Part shown: piece after piece, positions 44,639 through 53,594 of the stretch
Numbering within the stretch: position 1 is the stretch's first letter
Layout of the letters: every line of letters starts with the position of its first letter
Assembly (NCBI GenBank): GCA_963772295.1
Contig: CAVYWO010000009.1
Coordinates: 744,001-808,000 of the forward strand
Origin: AP-15 sp963772295
GTDB lineage: Bacteria > Pseudomonadota > Alphaproteobacteria > ATCC43930 > CGMCC-115725
DNA: 64,000 nucleotides
Direction: 5' to 3'
Translations under genes and position numbers: made by a program
The notes under the pieces: model-generated
The model's database searches: none
What the model saw: only the letters and a program-made list of their open reading frames with translations
Told to the model about the DNA's origin: nothing

Positions 44639-45261
44639 GCATCGCCGCGATCGAGGCGGTTCGCCCCGAGCTGGTGCGCGGGCGGGGCGGCGGCGGACCG
44701 GCGCCGACACGGATCGTCGTCGCCTATGGGTTTTGGATCTTCCTGCTCAGCGACTTCATCCTGTTCTCCGGCCTGTTTGCCGCCTATGCGGTGCTCTCGG
44801 GCAACACTGCCGGCGGACCGACCGGGCGCGAGCTGTTCAATCTTCCCAACGTCTTTATCGAGACCATGTGCCTGCTGGTGTCGAGCTACACCGCCGGGCT
44901 CGGGGCATTGTCCGCCGAACGGCGGCAGCCGGATCGTTTTTTGATCTTCGCCGCGCTCACTTTCGTGCTCGGCGCCGCCTTCCTCATCATCGAGATCTCG
45001 GAATTCGCCCGGATGATAAGGGCGGGTGCGGGGCCCTCGCGCAGCGCCTTCCTGTCCGGATTCTTCACCCTGGTCGGCACGCACGGCGCGCATGTGACGA
45101 GCGGCCTGCTGTGGCTCGCCTACATGACGGCGCAGGTCGTCGCCAAAGGCCTGCGGCCGCATGTGCTGCGGCGCCTCCTGTGCTTCAGCCTGTTCTGGCA
45201 CGCGCTCGACATCGTCTGGGTCGGGGTGCTGACACTGGTCTATCTAATGGGAGTAGGCTGA
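44635..45261 (+). CDS. cyoC: Cytochrome o-type quinol oxidase subunit III
   Basis: This is a 208-residue protein with five membrane helices, matching CyoC: VAYGFWIFLLSDFILFSGLF, FNLPNVFIETMCLLVSSYTA, FFTLVGTHGAHVTSGLLWLA and FSLFWHALDIVWVGVLTLVY, including the conserved His in THGAH. It stabilises the catalytic subunit. The start overlaps the cyoB stop (ATGA) and its own stop shares one base with the cyoD start, so translation is probably coupled across the operon. Confidence 0.95.
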   Translation: MSIAAIEAVRPELVRGRGGGGPAPTRIVVAYGFWIFLLSDFILFSGLFAAYAVLSGNTAGGPTGRELFNLPNVFIETMCLLVSSYTAGLGALSAERRQPDRFLIFAALTFVLGAAFLIIEISEFARMIRAGAGPSRSAFLSGFFTLVGTHGAHVTSGLLWLAYMTAQVVAKGLRPHVLRRLLCFSLFWHALDIVWVGVLTLVYLMGVG

Positions 45262-45623
45262 TGGACGGTGACGATCGCCTGTTCGACCGCACACCGGGCG
45301 TCGAACAACAGGAGTTGACGGCCAACTTCCCGTCCTATACGGTGGGATTGGGGCTCGCCGTCCTGCTGACGATCGCGTCGTTCGTCGTGGCGCAGACGAG
45401 CCTGCTGTGGCCGCCGGGGATACCGGTCGGGCTCGCGGTGCTCGCCTTCGCGCAGATCGGCGTGCACCTCGTTTTCTTCCTGCACCTCGGCAGCGGGCCC
45501 GATCACACGAACAATATCCTCGCCCTTGCCTTCGGCCTGTTGATCGTCTTTCTGGTTATTGCCGGCTCCGTGTGGATTATTACCAATCTCAACGCCAACA
45601 TGACGATGAACATGGCGCGCTGA
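45261..45623 (+). CDS. cyoD: Cytochrome o-type quinol oxidase subunit IV
   Basis: The 120-residue protein has three helices and the CyoD pattern YTVGLGLAVLLTIASFVVAQ, VLAFAQIGVHLVFFLHLGSG, NILALAFGLLIVFLVIAGSV and WIITNLNANM at the C-terminus. It helps assemble the CuB site. It is the last oxidase gene; cyoE (haem O synthase) is not in the window, so haem O must be made elsewhere if this enzyme uses it. Confidence 0.95.
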   Translation: MDGDDRLFDRTPGVEQQELTANFPSYTVGLGLAVLLTIASFVVAQTSLLWPPGIPVGLAVLAFAQIGVHLVFFLHLGSGPDHTNNILALAFGLLIVFLVIAGSVWIITNLNANMTMNMAR

Positions 45624-45848
45624 CCCCCGTTGATCGCGCGCCAAACAGTCCACTATTCGCGCTGCCGGGAAGATTAACGCCCGACGCCCGCCTTGGCGGA
45701 TGGCGTCCGCGGGCAATGCCAATCGGTGCCACATCCGAAGGCCCAGCGTAGATCGTTGCTACCGCGAGGAGCCCTCGCACCGACGGCCCGGCTCGGGCGC
45801 ATCGAGCCGGCAGCGGGTCCGCGGCTGGTGTGGCTTTCGAGGGTCGGA

Positions 45849-47072
45849 ATGGATATCGATCGGCAACAGCACAGGCGCCTTGGCCGCGTCCGGGCGCTCG
45901 CCTCGGCGCTGCTCGCCGCGAGCGGCGCGACCTTTCTGGCGACCCTGCTGGTTCCCGAGCCCGGGATCTGGCTGATGCTGCTGCGATCGATCGCCGAAGC
46001 CGCTCTTGTCGGCGGACTGGCCGACTGGTTCGCCGTCACCGCGGTGTTCCGCAGGCCGCTGCGCTTGCCGATCCCGCACACCGCGATCGTCCCCGCGAAC
46101 AAGCAGCGGATCGGCGAAGGCTTGGGGCGTTTCCTCGATCGGCATTTTCTGACGCGCGACGTGCTGATACCGGAACTCCGCTCGCTTCACCTCGTGGAGC
46201 GCGCCGCCAACTGGCTGGCCGATCGACGCAATGCCCTGGCGTTGGCGGCCGAGATTACCAAGGCGCTGCCGGTCCTCCTCCGCGCGGTTGACGATCGCCA
46301 AGTCAAGGGGTTCCTCGCCCGCACCCTCGGCGTACAGCTGCGCCGCGTTCCCGTCGCTTTGTTGATGAGCCATCTCATGCGGTTGCTGTCGGCGGCGGGT
46401 CACCACGAGCGCGTTCTCGACAGCGCTCTCGATTTTGGGCGAGCCTTTCTGGCGCAAAATGAAGAGCGAATGCTGGCGGCGGTCGCGCAACGGCGACGGC
46501 GATGGATACCAAGGACCATCAATCGTGAAATTGCCAGGGCGATGCTTCGAATCGCGGCGGAATTACTCGAGGACTTGCGCAAGCCCGACGGCGCCGCGAG
46601 GCAAAGCCTTCTCCAGAGCATCGACGAATTTGCCGCGGAACTCGCTGCATCATCGACGATCGTCGGAGGGCGATCCGGAATCGTCCAACGACCCGAGATC
46701 CAAGCCTGGATCTCCGATGTCTGGGATAAGGTTCGTGACGTTGTGCTCCGCGATCTCGCGGCGCCTTCATCTCGGGTGCAACGCGCGCTGGCTGCCGCCA
46801 TCGGCTCGGTCGGCGAGGCACTTTCCGCCGATGCCGAGATGCGCCAGCGATTGGAGATCGTGATCGAGAACGTCGCAGCGGAGGCTCTGCCGTGGCGCGC
46901 CGAGCTTTCCCGCTTCGTGTCCGAAGTGGTGCGTCACTGGGAGCCCCGGAGCTTTTCCGATCGGATCGAGGCTGCGGTCGGCGCGGACCTGCAATTCATC
47001 CGGATCAACGGAACGATCGTCGGTGGCCTGGTCGGAGGCGCGCTCTACGCCATCTCGCTGCTCGCTCGTTGA
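45849..47072 (+). CDS. DUF445 (YjiN-like) membrane protein
   Basis: The ATG at 45849 begins a 407-residue protein. It has a hydrophobic N-terminal hairpin (ALASALLAASGATFLATLLV, then GIWLMLLRSIAEAALVGGLA), the family hallmark DWFAVTAVFRRPLRLPIPHT and ANKQRIGEGLGRFLDRHFL, a long helical middle region and a C-terminal helix (GTIVGGLVGGALYAISLLAR). DUF445 proteins are inner-membrane proteins of unknown role. It lies about 225 bp after cyoD in the same direction; nothing was recognised in that gap. Confidence 0.9.
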   Translation: MDIDRQQHRRLGRVRALASALLAASGATFLATLLVPEPGIWLMLLRSIAEAALVGGLADWFAVTAVFRRPLRLPIPHTAIVPANKQRIGEGLGRFLDRHFLTRDVLIPELRSLHLVERAANWLADRRNALALAAEITKALPVLLRAVDDRQVKGFLARTLGVQLRRVPVALLMSHLMRLLSAAGHHERVLDSALDFGRAFLAQNEERMLAAVAQRRRRWIPRTINREIARAMLRIAAELLEDLRKPDGAARQSLLQSIDEFAAELAASSTIVGGRSGIVQRPEIQAWISDVWDKVRDVVLRDLAAPSSRVQRALAAAIGSVGEALSADAEMRQRLEIVIENVAAEALPWRAELSRFVSEVVRHWEPRSFSDRIEAAVGADLQFIRINGTIVGGLVGGALYAISLLAR

Positions 47073-47460
47073 GCCGTCTGGGCAAATTCGCGCGACGGCC
47101 GCGCCGCCGTTTGCCCGCAATCGCCAGCGGCCAAATGACGATTTCCCGACCGGCCTATGGGCGAGCCATCGATTGCGCCGACCGCCATCCACACGCCCCC
47201 AGCGGGGCGTCTCTCCCCCTCGGCTCGGGAAGACGCCGGCTTAAACGAAGGTATAATCGCGGGCGGCTTGGTTTTGTCTTACCGCGATCGCCGATGATCC
47301 GGTGTACTTATCGCCGGAAGACCCGGCCGGATACGGAGGTCAAGCGCCTTCAGACTCTGACCCAAAATGAATCGATTTATTTCAGAACCTTATATCGTCA
47401 TTCCCGCGCCAGCGGGAAATCCAGGGTCGAAGTCCTGTCGCTCGCCCGGGACTCCCGCTT
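47073..47460. other. 388-bp intergenic stretch with nothing recognised
   Basis: This lies between the DUF445 gene and dispersed repeat copy B. No coding frame, RNA or clear terminator was identified. A TCATTCCCGC/GCGGGAAT-like short palindrome at 47398-47415 marks the beginning of the repeat area. Confidence 0.45.
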
Positions 47461-47705
47461 TCGAGGCTGTCAGGAAATTGGCCAAGGCGGCAAAAACAGC
47501 GCTCCATCGGCGTGGTGCGTGCTTCGAGACGCGCCCGGAGCCTGTCCTCGGGCCGCGCAAAGCGCGGACCCGGGGGGCGCTCCTCAGCATGAGGGAAGCC
47601 ATTGATGGCATTAAAGGAATTCCTCGTCCTGAGGTGCCTCGCGAAGGGAGGCCTCGAAGGACGCATGGCATTGATCCAGCCGCTCGGCAATTCGATTACA
47701 GCCTC
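47461..47705. repeat. Dispersed intergenic repeat, copy B
   Basis: It shares CTTCGAGACGCGCCCGGAGC, GCGGACCCGGGGGG, TTGATGGCATTAAAGGA, CGAAGGACG, TTGATCCA and GATTACAGCCTC in the same order with copy A at 3498-3795. It is shorter, because copy A carries extra palindromic GC blocks. It contains no consistent reading frame. Confidence 0.8.
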
Positions 47706-47813
47706 TTTCGCGGGGGTGACAAGTAAGTTATTGATCCACCGCGTGTCATTTTCGGTCCGGCTCTAAAACTCTATCCGCCTCGGCACGCTTCGCCGCGCGT
47801 AGATGTCGCACGT

Positions 47814-47841
47814 TTGACGGATATACCTAGCATCATAATTT
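47814..47841 (+). promoter_or_regulatory. Possible sigma-70-type promoter of the cation-transport island
   Basis: TTGACG at 47814-47819 is followed 16 bp later by TAATTT at 47836-47841 within a locally A+T-rich stretch, about 170 bp upstream of the first gene of the rightward run beginning at 48012. It is the only promoter-like pair noticed in this gap. Support is by eye only. Confidence 0.3.
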
Positions 47842-48011
47842 AGGACGCGCTATCAGTAAGAAGGGAGGCGACGCCGGTAGCCGGACACTGCTCTGCGATG
47901 GGCGGCAGACCGTTCAGACCCGACAAATATTGCCATCGATATGCACAGCACATTCGCATGTATTCGGCAAGTAGTTATCGGCGGTTCGACGAAACTCGGG
48001 GGAGACATGTC

Positions 48012-48320
48012 GTGACGGACGCATTAGGTGGGACCGCCGGCGCCGACGAGGCCGCGATGCACTCGATCGCCGCGGCGATGCGGGACGCCGCGGCAACGGC
48101 GTCGGAGCATGCCGCCGCGGCGAAGCAGCTGGGGAACGAGGCCGGCCCCAAGGCGCTCGAGACGATCTCGCGTGCGGTCTACGCGGGCTCCTACGTCTTG
48201 GCCTACGGCGTTGTCTTTGCTGCGGTCTTCGTCGCCCAATCGCTGCCCCAGGAGAACCCTGTCATGCGCGGGCTCCGCGACGGCGGGCGGGCTGCCATAG
48301 ACGAAACCGGCGAGGTCTGA
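48012..48320 (+). CDS. Small one-TM protein, SLPQENPVM family, paralogue 2
   Basis: With the GTG at 48012 (preceded by GGGGGAGA) the protein has 102 residues. It has an Ala-rich polar N-terminus (MRDAAATASEHAAAAKQLGN), a membrane helix (YAGSYVLAYGVVFAAVFVA) and the conserved tail QSLPQENPVMRGLRDGGRAA. The N-terminal DAAATAS block is shared with paralogue 1. It is the first gene of a rightward run and sits 20 bp before the Nramp-related carrier, so the two are probably cotranscribed. Function is unknown; context suggests a transporter accessory. Confidence 0.75.
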   Translation: MTDALGGTAGADEAAMHSIAAAMRDAAATASEHAAAAKQLGNEAGPKALETISRAVYAGSYVLAYGVVFAAVFVAQSLPQENPVMRGLRDGGRAAIDETGEV

Positions 48321-48340
48321 GCGACGGCGGATGCCAAACC

Positions 48341-49636
48341 GTGCGTAGCGATCCGACTCGCGAAACACTTGCTGCAGCGGAGAGCCTGAGCTCGCCGGCC
48401 AGGGCCGAGGCGGCTGCGGCACCGCGGTCGCTTTGGCTCGTCATCGCGAATATCGGGCCCGGCATTCTCGTCATGCTCGCCGATACCGATGCCGGTAACG
48501 TGGTCACCGCCGCGCAAAGCGGCGCCCGGTGGGGCTACCGGTTGTTGCCGCTGCTGCTGGGCCTGACCCCGGTCCTGTACATGGTGCAGGAACTGGCGAT
48601 GCGGCTCGGCATCTTTACCGGCCTCGGTTATAGCGAGCTCGTCCGCCACCGGTTTGGCAGCGCGTGGGCTTGGACCATGGCGGCAGGCCTCGTCGTGGCG
48701 GTGGCCGGGTCGATGACCACCGAATTCGCCGCCGTCGCCGGCATCGGCGAGCTCTATGGCGTGTCGCGCAATCTCACGCTGCCGATGGCTGCCTCGACGC
48801 TGCTGGTGATTATCGTGAGCGGGTCCGATCGCCGGGTCGAGAGGACGGCGATATTGGTCGGCGCGTTCGAGCTTGCGTTCTTGCTGGTCGCGGCAAGGAC
48901 GCACCCGAATTTTACGACGATCGGACATCAGTTGCGAGACCTGCCGCTCGGCAACAGCGATTTCTGGTTTCTGGCGGCGGCCTTGATCGGAGCGGTGTTC
49001 AATCCTTGGATGGTGTTCTATCAGCAATCGGCGATGGCCGAAAAACGACTGGATCACCGACATTACAACGCGGCCCGTGGCGATACCGCCCTCGGGGCGA
49101 TGCTTACGCAGGTGGTGAGCGCCTCGGTGCTGTTCGTCGCAGCCGCGACCCTCGGCAGCGGTGACGCGCGCATCACGCTGAGCAGCGTTGGGCAGATCAG
49201 CGAGGCATTGACGCCCCACCTCGGCGCCGCGGCGGGGCGCCTGGTCTTCAGCCTTGGCGTGCTGGGCGCGTCGATCGTAGCGGCGATCGTATGTTCCCTC
49301 GCCCTTGCCTGGGCGCTCGGCGAAGCGGCCGGATATCGCCGATCGCCCGAAACCCGGCTGTTTCAAGCACCGTGGTTCTACGCTGTCTATACGGCGTGCG
49401 TCGTCGGCGGAGCCCTATCCGTTTGGGCGGTGCCGAACCTGATCTGGCTGACTGTCTGGGCACAGATCGTCAACGCCTTCCTGCTGCCGATGGTCGTGAT
49501 CTTCCTGGTGGCCCTTGCCGTTTCGGTATTGCCGCACCCGCGACGGCTGCGCGGCTGGTACCTGTACCTCGTCGTCATTGCCGCGACGCTGACCTGCGGC
49601 GGCGGCATATTCGGCGCGATCCACGGTCTGCTTTAG
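48341..49636 (+). CDS. Nramp-related divalent-cation transporter with non-canonical motifs
   Basis: The 431-residue protein has about eleven helices and aligns with the Nramp fold. The helix-1 metal motif, DPGN in Mn/Fe carriers, reads DTDAGN (ILVMLADTDAGNVVTAAQSG), and the helix-6 MPH motif reads FNPWMVFYQQSAMA. The loss of the Met sulphur and the YQQS continuation recall the Nramp-related Mg2+ transporter (NRMT) branch rather than Mn/Fe transporters. The start is a GTG. It lies between two paralogues of the SLPQENPVM family, with 20 bp and 13 bp spacing. Confidence 0.88.
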   Translation: MRSDPTRETLAAAESLSSPARAEAAAAPRSLWLVIANIGPGILVMLADTDAGNVVTAAQSGARWGYRLLPLLLGLTPVLYMVQELAMRLGIFTGLGYSELVRHRFGSAWAWTMAAGLVVAVAGSMTTEFAAVAGIGELYGVSRNLTLPMAASTLLVIIVSGSDRRVERTAILVGAFELAFLLVAARTHPNFTTIGHQLRDLPLGNSDFWFLAAALIGAVFNPWMVFYQQSAMAEKRLDHRHYNAARGDTALGAMLTQVVSASVLFVAAATLGSGDARITLSSVGQISEALTPHLGAAAGRLVFSLGVLGASIVAAIVCSLALAWALGEAAGYRRSPETRLFQAPWFYAVYTACVVGGALSVWAVPNLIWLTVWAQIVNAFLLPMVVIFLVALAVSVLPHPRRLRGWYLYLVVIAATLTCGGGIFGAIHGLL

Positions 49637-49649
49637 GAGGACGATAGCG

Positions 49650-49958
49650 ATGGCAGCCACGAGCCGCACAACCCACACCCACGAAAGCGGGTCGCACCCG
49701 ACCGCTGCGGCCTCGAGCGAAACCACCGAAACGGCTGCGGAGCGGGGTGCTTCGCCGGATGCGGCTGCGGCCGAAGGCGGGTCCGACATGCTGCAGACGT
49801 TGTCACGCATGACCTATAGCGGGGCATACGCGCTCGCCTATGGCGTCGTCTACGCCACGGTGTTCGTTGCCCAATCGCTGCCGCAAGAGAACCCGGTCAT
49901 GCACGGTTTCCGGGACGGCGGGCGCGCCGCGATGGACGAGCTGGGCCGAAGCTCATAG
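49650..49958 (+). CDS. Small one-TM protein, SLPQENPVM family, paralogue 3
   Basis: The start at 49650 follows AGGAGGACGATAGCG, a strong ribosome-binding site. The 102-residue protein has a Thr/Ala/Glu-rich N-terminus, then MTYSGAYALAYGVVYATVFV and the tail AQSLPQENPVMHGFRDGGRA. It lies 13 bp after the Nramp-related gene and about 110 bp before the P-type ATPase gene. The C-terminal 45 residues are nearly identical in all three paralogues while the N-termini differ, so the helix and tail are the functional part. Confidence 0.75.
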   Translation: MAATSRTTHTHESGSHPTAAASSETTETAAERGASPDAAAAEGGSDMLQTLSRMTYSGAYALAYGVVYATVFVAQSLPQENPVMHGFRDGGRAAMDELGRSS

Positions 49959-50065
49959 ACCGCCCGCGACGATGATCCGGCGACGGCGTCCGCAAACGGC
50001 CGTTGTGGCGCCCGCAATGGTGTCGGCCGCGGGAGCGTCAGCGCCCAGGTTGGAGACGCGAACTC

Positions 50066-52678
50066 ATGTTTGACCAGCCTGTTACCGGTGACATGCGTCC
50101 CTCTATCGATGTCGAGATCGTCCTCTGCGACGAGGGCGTCATTCGGGTGGCGAGCGGGGCGTTGTTCGCCGAGCCCGACAGCTCGCTCTGCCGGCGGTTT
50201 GTCCAGCGCGCCTTCGCTGCCGAGGAGATCGAGGCGGTGGTGATCGCGGGCTCGCCCAAGGCCGGGAACGGCAAGCCGGCGGCCGAGTTGCGGTTCGATG
50301 CGAGGCAGTATAGCCGGCGCCAGGTGCTCGAACATGTCGCGGCGTTGCTCGCTGCTGCGCCGAACTCCGATGACGCGGTGGCGCTGCCCCCGGCCGGCAC
50401 GGCGCGCGACGGACACGGAGTGGTCCGCTATCACCGCTATGGGCCGAGGGTTACCGGCTGGCAGGTGGTAAGCGAGCGCATCGGCGCGATCAAGCTCAAG
50501 AACCCGGTGCTCTATCGCAGGGCCGCCCTGTGCGAGGCCATCGAGCGCGAGCTGATGAGCGTCCTCGGAGTCGATCGCTACGAGACCAGCTCGCTCGATT
50601 GCCGGGTCAAGATCGAGTACGACCCGCGCCAGCTCCGCCCGGTGCAGATCATCGAGGTCCTCGACGGTGCTTTGGCCGGTGTCGAGCATCCCGACCGGCT
50701 CGATCGGATCGATCTCGACCTCGCGATCTGCACGGCCTCGCTGCCGGTCGCCGCGATCGCCCAGTTCGCGATGCCGGCGCTGCTGCCGGGGTCGGCGGCG
50801 ATCTTCGCCTATACCGCGATCCCAAGCTTCCGCCGCGCCTACGAGGTGCTCGTCAACGAGCGGCGCCTCGGTGTCGACCTCCTCAACTCGGTCGTCATAC
50901 TGGGCTGTCTCGCGACTCTGAACGTGTTCCCGGGCGCGGTCCTCGCCTGGTGCCTGTCGCTCGGCCGCTACCTGGTGCGCCGCACCGAGGACAACTCGAA
51001 GAAGCTGCTGCGCGGGGCGTTCGGCAAGCAGCCGCGCTACGTCTGGCTGGTCAGCGACGGCGTCGAGATCGAGGTGCCGCTCGATCGGCTCGACAGGGGC
51101 GACATCGTCGCGGTCCACACCGGCGAGATGGTGCCGGTCGACGGCATCATCGTCGAGGGTCTGGCGATGATCGACCAACAGGCTCTGACCGGCGAGTCGG
51201 TACCCGCCGAGAAAGGCGTCGGCGATCGCGTCTTTGCATCAACGGTCATGGTCGCCGGCAAGATCCAGCTCGCGGTCGAGAAATCCGGCAGTGAGACCGC
51301 CACCGCGAAGATCGCCCAGATCCTGAACGACAGCGCCGGTTACAAACTCGCTTCGCAGCACAAGGGCGAGCAGCTCGCCGACAAGGCGGTGATCCCGACC
51401 CTTTGTTTGGGTGGTCTCGCCTTTACGACGTTGGGCCCGACGGGCGCGGTGGCGGTTGTCAACAGCGACCTCGGGACCGGCATCCGCATGGCGGCGCCGC
51501 TGGCGATGCTGTCGACACTGGCGCTCTGCGCGCAAAAAGGCGTCCTCGTCAAAGACGGGCGGGCACTCGACCTCTTGTGCGAGATCGACACCGTGCTGTT
51601 CGACAAGACCGGCACATTGACGCGGGAGCGGCCCGAGGTCGGGCGGGTGATCGCCGCCAACGGCCTCGGTCCGTCGCAGCTGCTGCGCTTCGCCGCAGCC
51701 GCGGAACGGCGATTTCATCACCCGATCGCGCTCGCCATCCTGCACAAGGCGGCGGAGCAGGGACTGCGCCTGCCGCCAACCGATGCGACCCAATACAAGG
51801 TCGGCTATGGCATCACGGTCGGCATCGACGGGCATTGGGTGCGCGTCGGCAGTCGGCGCTTCATGGAGTCGGAGGGTGTGCCGCTGACGCGTGAGGTTGA
51901 GGCGGCGCTCGACGAGGCGCATCGCGAAGGCCACACCCTGGTCATGGTCGCGGTCGACGACGCGCTCGGCGGTGCCATCGAACTGCGCGCGTCGGTACGG
52001 CCGGAGGTTCGTGGCATCGTTGGCGGGCTGCGGGAGCGCGGCATCAAGCACATCGCGATCATTTCGGGCGACCACGAGGCGCCGACCCGTAAGCTGGCGG
52101 AAGAGCTCGGGATGGACCGCTATTTCGCCCAGGTGTTGCCGGCTGACAAGGCCGACTACGTCGAGAAATTGCAGAAGGAAGGCCGCAAGGTCTGCTTTGT
52201 CGGCGACGGCATCAACGACTCGATCGCCTTGAAGAAAGCCAATGTCTCGATCTCGTTGCGCGGCGCAACCTCGATCGCCACCGACACGGCGCATATCGTG
52301 TTCATGGAACAGAGCCTCGGCAAATTATGCGAGCTGCGCGACATCGCCCGCGACCTTCAGCGCAATGTCCGCAACAGTTGGTTGATGATCCTCGCCCCCA
52401 ACATCACCTGCATCGCCGGGGTTTTTACCTTGGGCTTCGGCATCGGCGCCTCGGTCTTCACCAACAATGTCGCGGCATTGGCAGCACTCGCCAATGGCCT
52501 ATTGCCGATGCGCCGCGTTGCCGAGCTCGAGGTGGAGCGACGACACATGCTCGAGATGGAGCTGAGGCAAAGCGGTTTTTTGCAAGAGGCGAGCTCGCAA
52601 TTGCGACAGCCGGGACTCGGTACCGGTCCGCCGCCGGCGGCGGCGCGGACGGCATCCGGGGACGCGGGCGATCCCTAA
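50066..52678 (+). CDS. P1B-like heavy-metal P-type ATPase without a CPx motif
   Basis: The 870-residue protein has an N-terminal region with a degenerate HMA-like domain (about residues 110-205, ending VQIIEVLDGALAGV). A P-type ATPase core follows: TGES at about residue 375, the phosphorylation site DKTGTLT at 513, RRFHHPIALAI (the HP motif) and GDGIND at about 713, all intact. The membrane motif that is CPC/SPC in most metal pumps reads VVNSDLGTGIRMAAPLAML, with no Cys, so the metal cannot be inferred. It is an active-looking pump. Small membrane and unknown genes follow, then a second, catalytically dead homologue. Confidence 0.92.
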   Translation: MFDQPVTGDMRPSIDVEIVLCDEGVIRVASGALFAEPDSSLCRRFVQRAFAAEEIEAVVIAGSPKAGNGKPAAELRFDARQYSRRQVLEHVAALLAAAPNSDDAVALPPAGTARDGHGVVRYHRYGPRVTGWQVVSERIGAIKLKNPVLYRRAALCEAIERELMSVLGVDRYETSSLDCRVKIEYDPRQLRPVQIIEVLDGALAGVEHPDRLDRIDLDLAICTASLPVAAIAQFAMPALLPGSAAIFAYTAIPSFRRAYEVLVNERRLGVDLLNSVVILGCLATLNVFPGAVLAWCLSLGRYLVRRTEDNSKKLLRGAFGKQPRYVWLVSDGVEIEVPLDRLDRGDIVAVHTGEMVPVDGIIVEGLAMIDQQALTGESVPAEKGVGDRVFASTVMVAGKIQLAVEKSGSETATAKIAQILNDSAGYKLASQHKGEQLADKAVIPTLCLGGLAFTTLGPTGAVAVVNSDLGTGIRMAAPLAMLSTLALCAQKGVLVKDGRALDLLCEIDTVLFDKTGTLTRERPEVGRVIAANGLGPSQLLRFAAAAERRFHHPIALAILHKAAEQGLRLPPTDATQYKVGYGITVGIDGHWVRVGSRRFMESEGVPLTREVEAALDEAHREGHTLVMVAVDDALGGAIELRASVRPEVRGIVGGLRERGIKHIAIISGDHEAPTRKLAEELGMDRYFAQVLPADKADYVEKLQKEGRKVCFVGDGINDSIALKKANVSISLRGATSIATDTAHIVFMEQSLGKLCELRDIARDLQRNVRNSWLMILAPNITCIAGVFTLGFGIGASVFTNNVAALAALANGLLPMRRVAELEVERRHMLEMELRQSGFLQEASSQLRQPGLGTGPPPAAARTASGDAGDP

Positions 52679-52750
52679 CCATACCGCCCTCGCCGCCGAT
52701 TGACAGCGCCATGAACATCCCGTTTACTGGAACATCGCAGGAGTCGTTGG

Positions 52751-52879
52751 ATGATAACGCTAATCGTCATCATCGTCGTGGTTTGGACCCTGGTCCGGAT
52801 CGTGCAGTTCGTGACCCGGCTATGGAGAGGTACTGATGGCGCGGGCCCCGCGAGGATCGGGGTCGACGCGGCGGCCTAG
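52751..52879 (+). CDS. Possible 42-residue one-TM protein
   Basis: ATG at 52751 is preceded by CAGGAG at proper distance. The peptide MITLIVIIVVVWTLVRIVQF continues VTRLWRGTDG and ends at 52879. It would be a single hydrophobic helix followed by a basic segment, typical of small membrane proteins in metal and stress operons. It overlaps the start of the next gene (52836) in another frame, which argues for either translational coupling or a chance frame. Not recognised as a family. Confidence 0.45.
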   Translation: MITLIVIIVVVWTLVRIVQFVTRLWRGTDGAGPARIGVDAAA

Positions 52880-53573
52880 GGCTGAGGCGGGGACGCCGGT
52901 CGGAATTAGTCGGTCGCGGCCGACAGCGCAAGCGGCAAGGTCGACGGCAGCGGGGACACCGCGCGACACCGGCGGGTCGCGCCCGACGAAGTCACGGGCA
53001 AGCCCTACAGAGACGCTGGCCGCTCCCCCGGCGTCATCGGCTTCGGCGGAGGCTGCCGTGCCGCAGGAAATCGTCGGCGCCGAACCGCCGGCCGTCGCGG
53101 CGCCAAGGCCGGAAGGTGGGGAGGGTCCCGCCTCGCCGCGCTTTAGGGTCTTCATCGTGGATCCCGGCTGGGATTCGCCGGCGCACCGGGTCCTGCAAGC
53201 GAATTTCGGACTGATCCGGCAGTTGCAAAAGGATGACCCGATCTATGTCCTCGGCCGGGACAAGTCGATCGCGTTCTTGCGTCGTCACCAAGAGCGGATC
53301 GGCCGGGAACCGCTCATCGCCGTGCACGACATGGCGGCATTGCGCAAGGACGGAACCCCGGACCCGGACTTCCATGGCTTCCGGCTGCACCTTGGCCTGA
53401 TGCGTACGCATAAGCAGGCCCTAATGGCATTGCAGAATTTTGTGCGTTTCCTAACCACGCATCGCCAATCGGTCGATCTGGAGGCGGAAATTCGCAAGGA
53501 CCTCCGTCGCGAAGGACTCTCGGGCGCGATCGAGATCATCCTGCATCATGAGGCGCGCGAGATCGGTGAGTGA
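52836..53573 (+). CDS. Protein of unknown function in the P-type ATPase cluster
   Basis: The first 95 residues are low-complexity and rich in Arg, Ala, Pro and Thr. The last 145 form a compact-looking domain: FRVFIVDPGWDSPAHRVLQA, DDPIYVLGRDKSIAFLRRHQ, GFRLHLGLMRTHKQALMALQ, NFVRFLTTHRQSVDLEAEIR. No family name was recalled. The real start may lie further in, since the low-complexity part could be spurious coding. It sits between the active ATPase and a small membrane protein in a tight rightward run, so a role in the same metal system is likely but unproven. Confidence 0.6.
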   Translation: MARAPRGSGSTRRPRAEAGTPVGISRSRPTAQAARSTAAGTPRDTGGSRPTKSRASPTETLAAPPASSASAEAAVPQEIVGAEPPAVAAPRPEGGEGPASPRFRVFIVDPGWDSPAHRVLQANFGLIRQLQKDDPIYVLGRDKSIAFLRRHQERIGREPLIAVHDMAALRKDGTPDPDFHGFRLHLGLMRTHKQALMALQNFVRFLTTHRQSVDLEAEIRKDLRREGLSGAIEIILHHEAREIGE

Positions 53574-53594
53574 CCCACAGCAGGAGAGGTCGGG

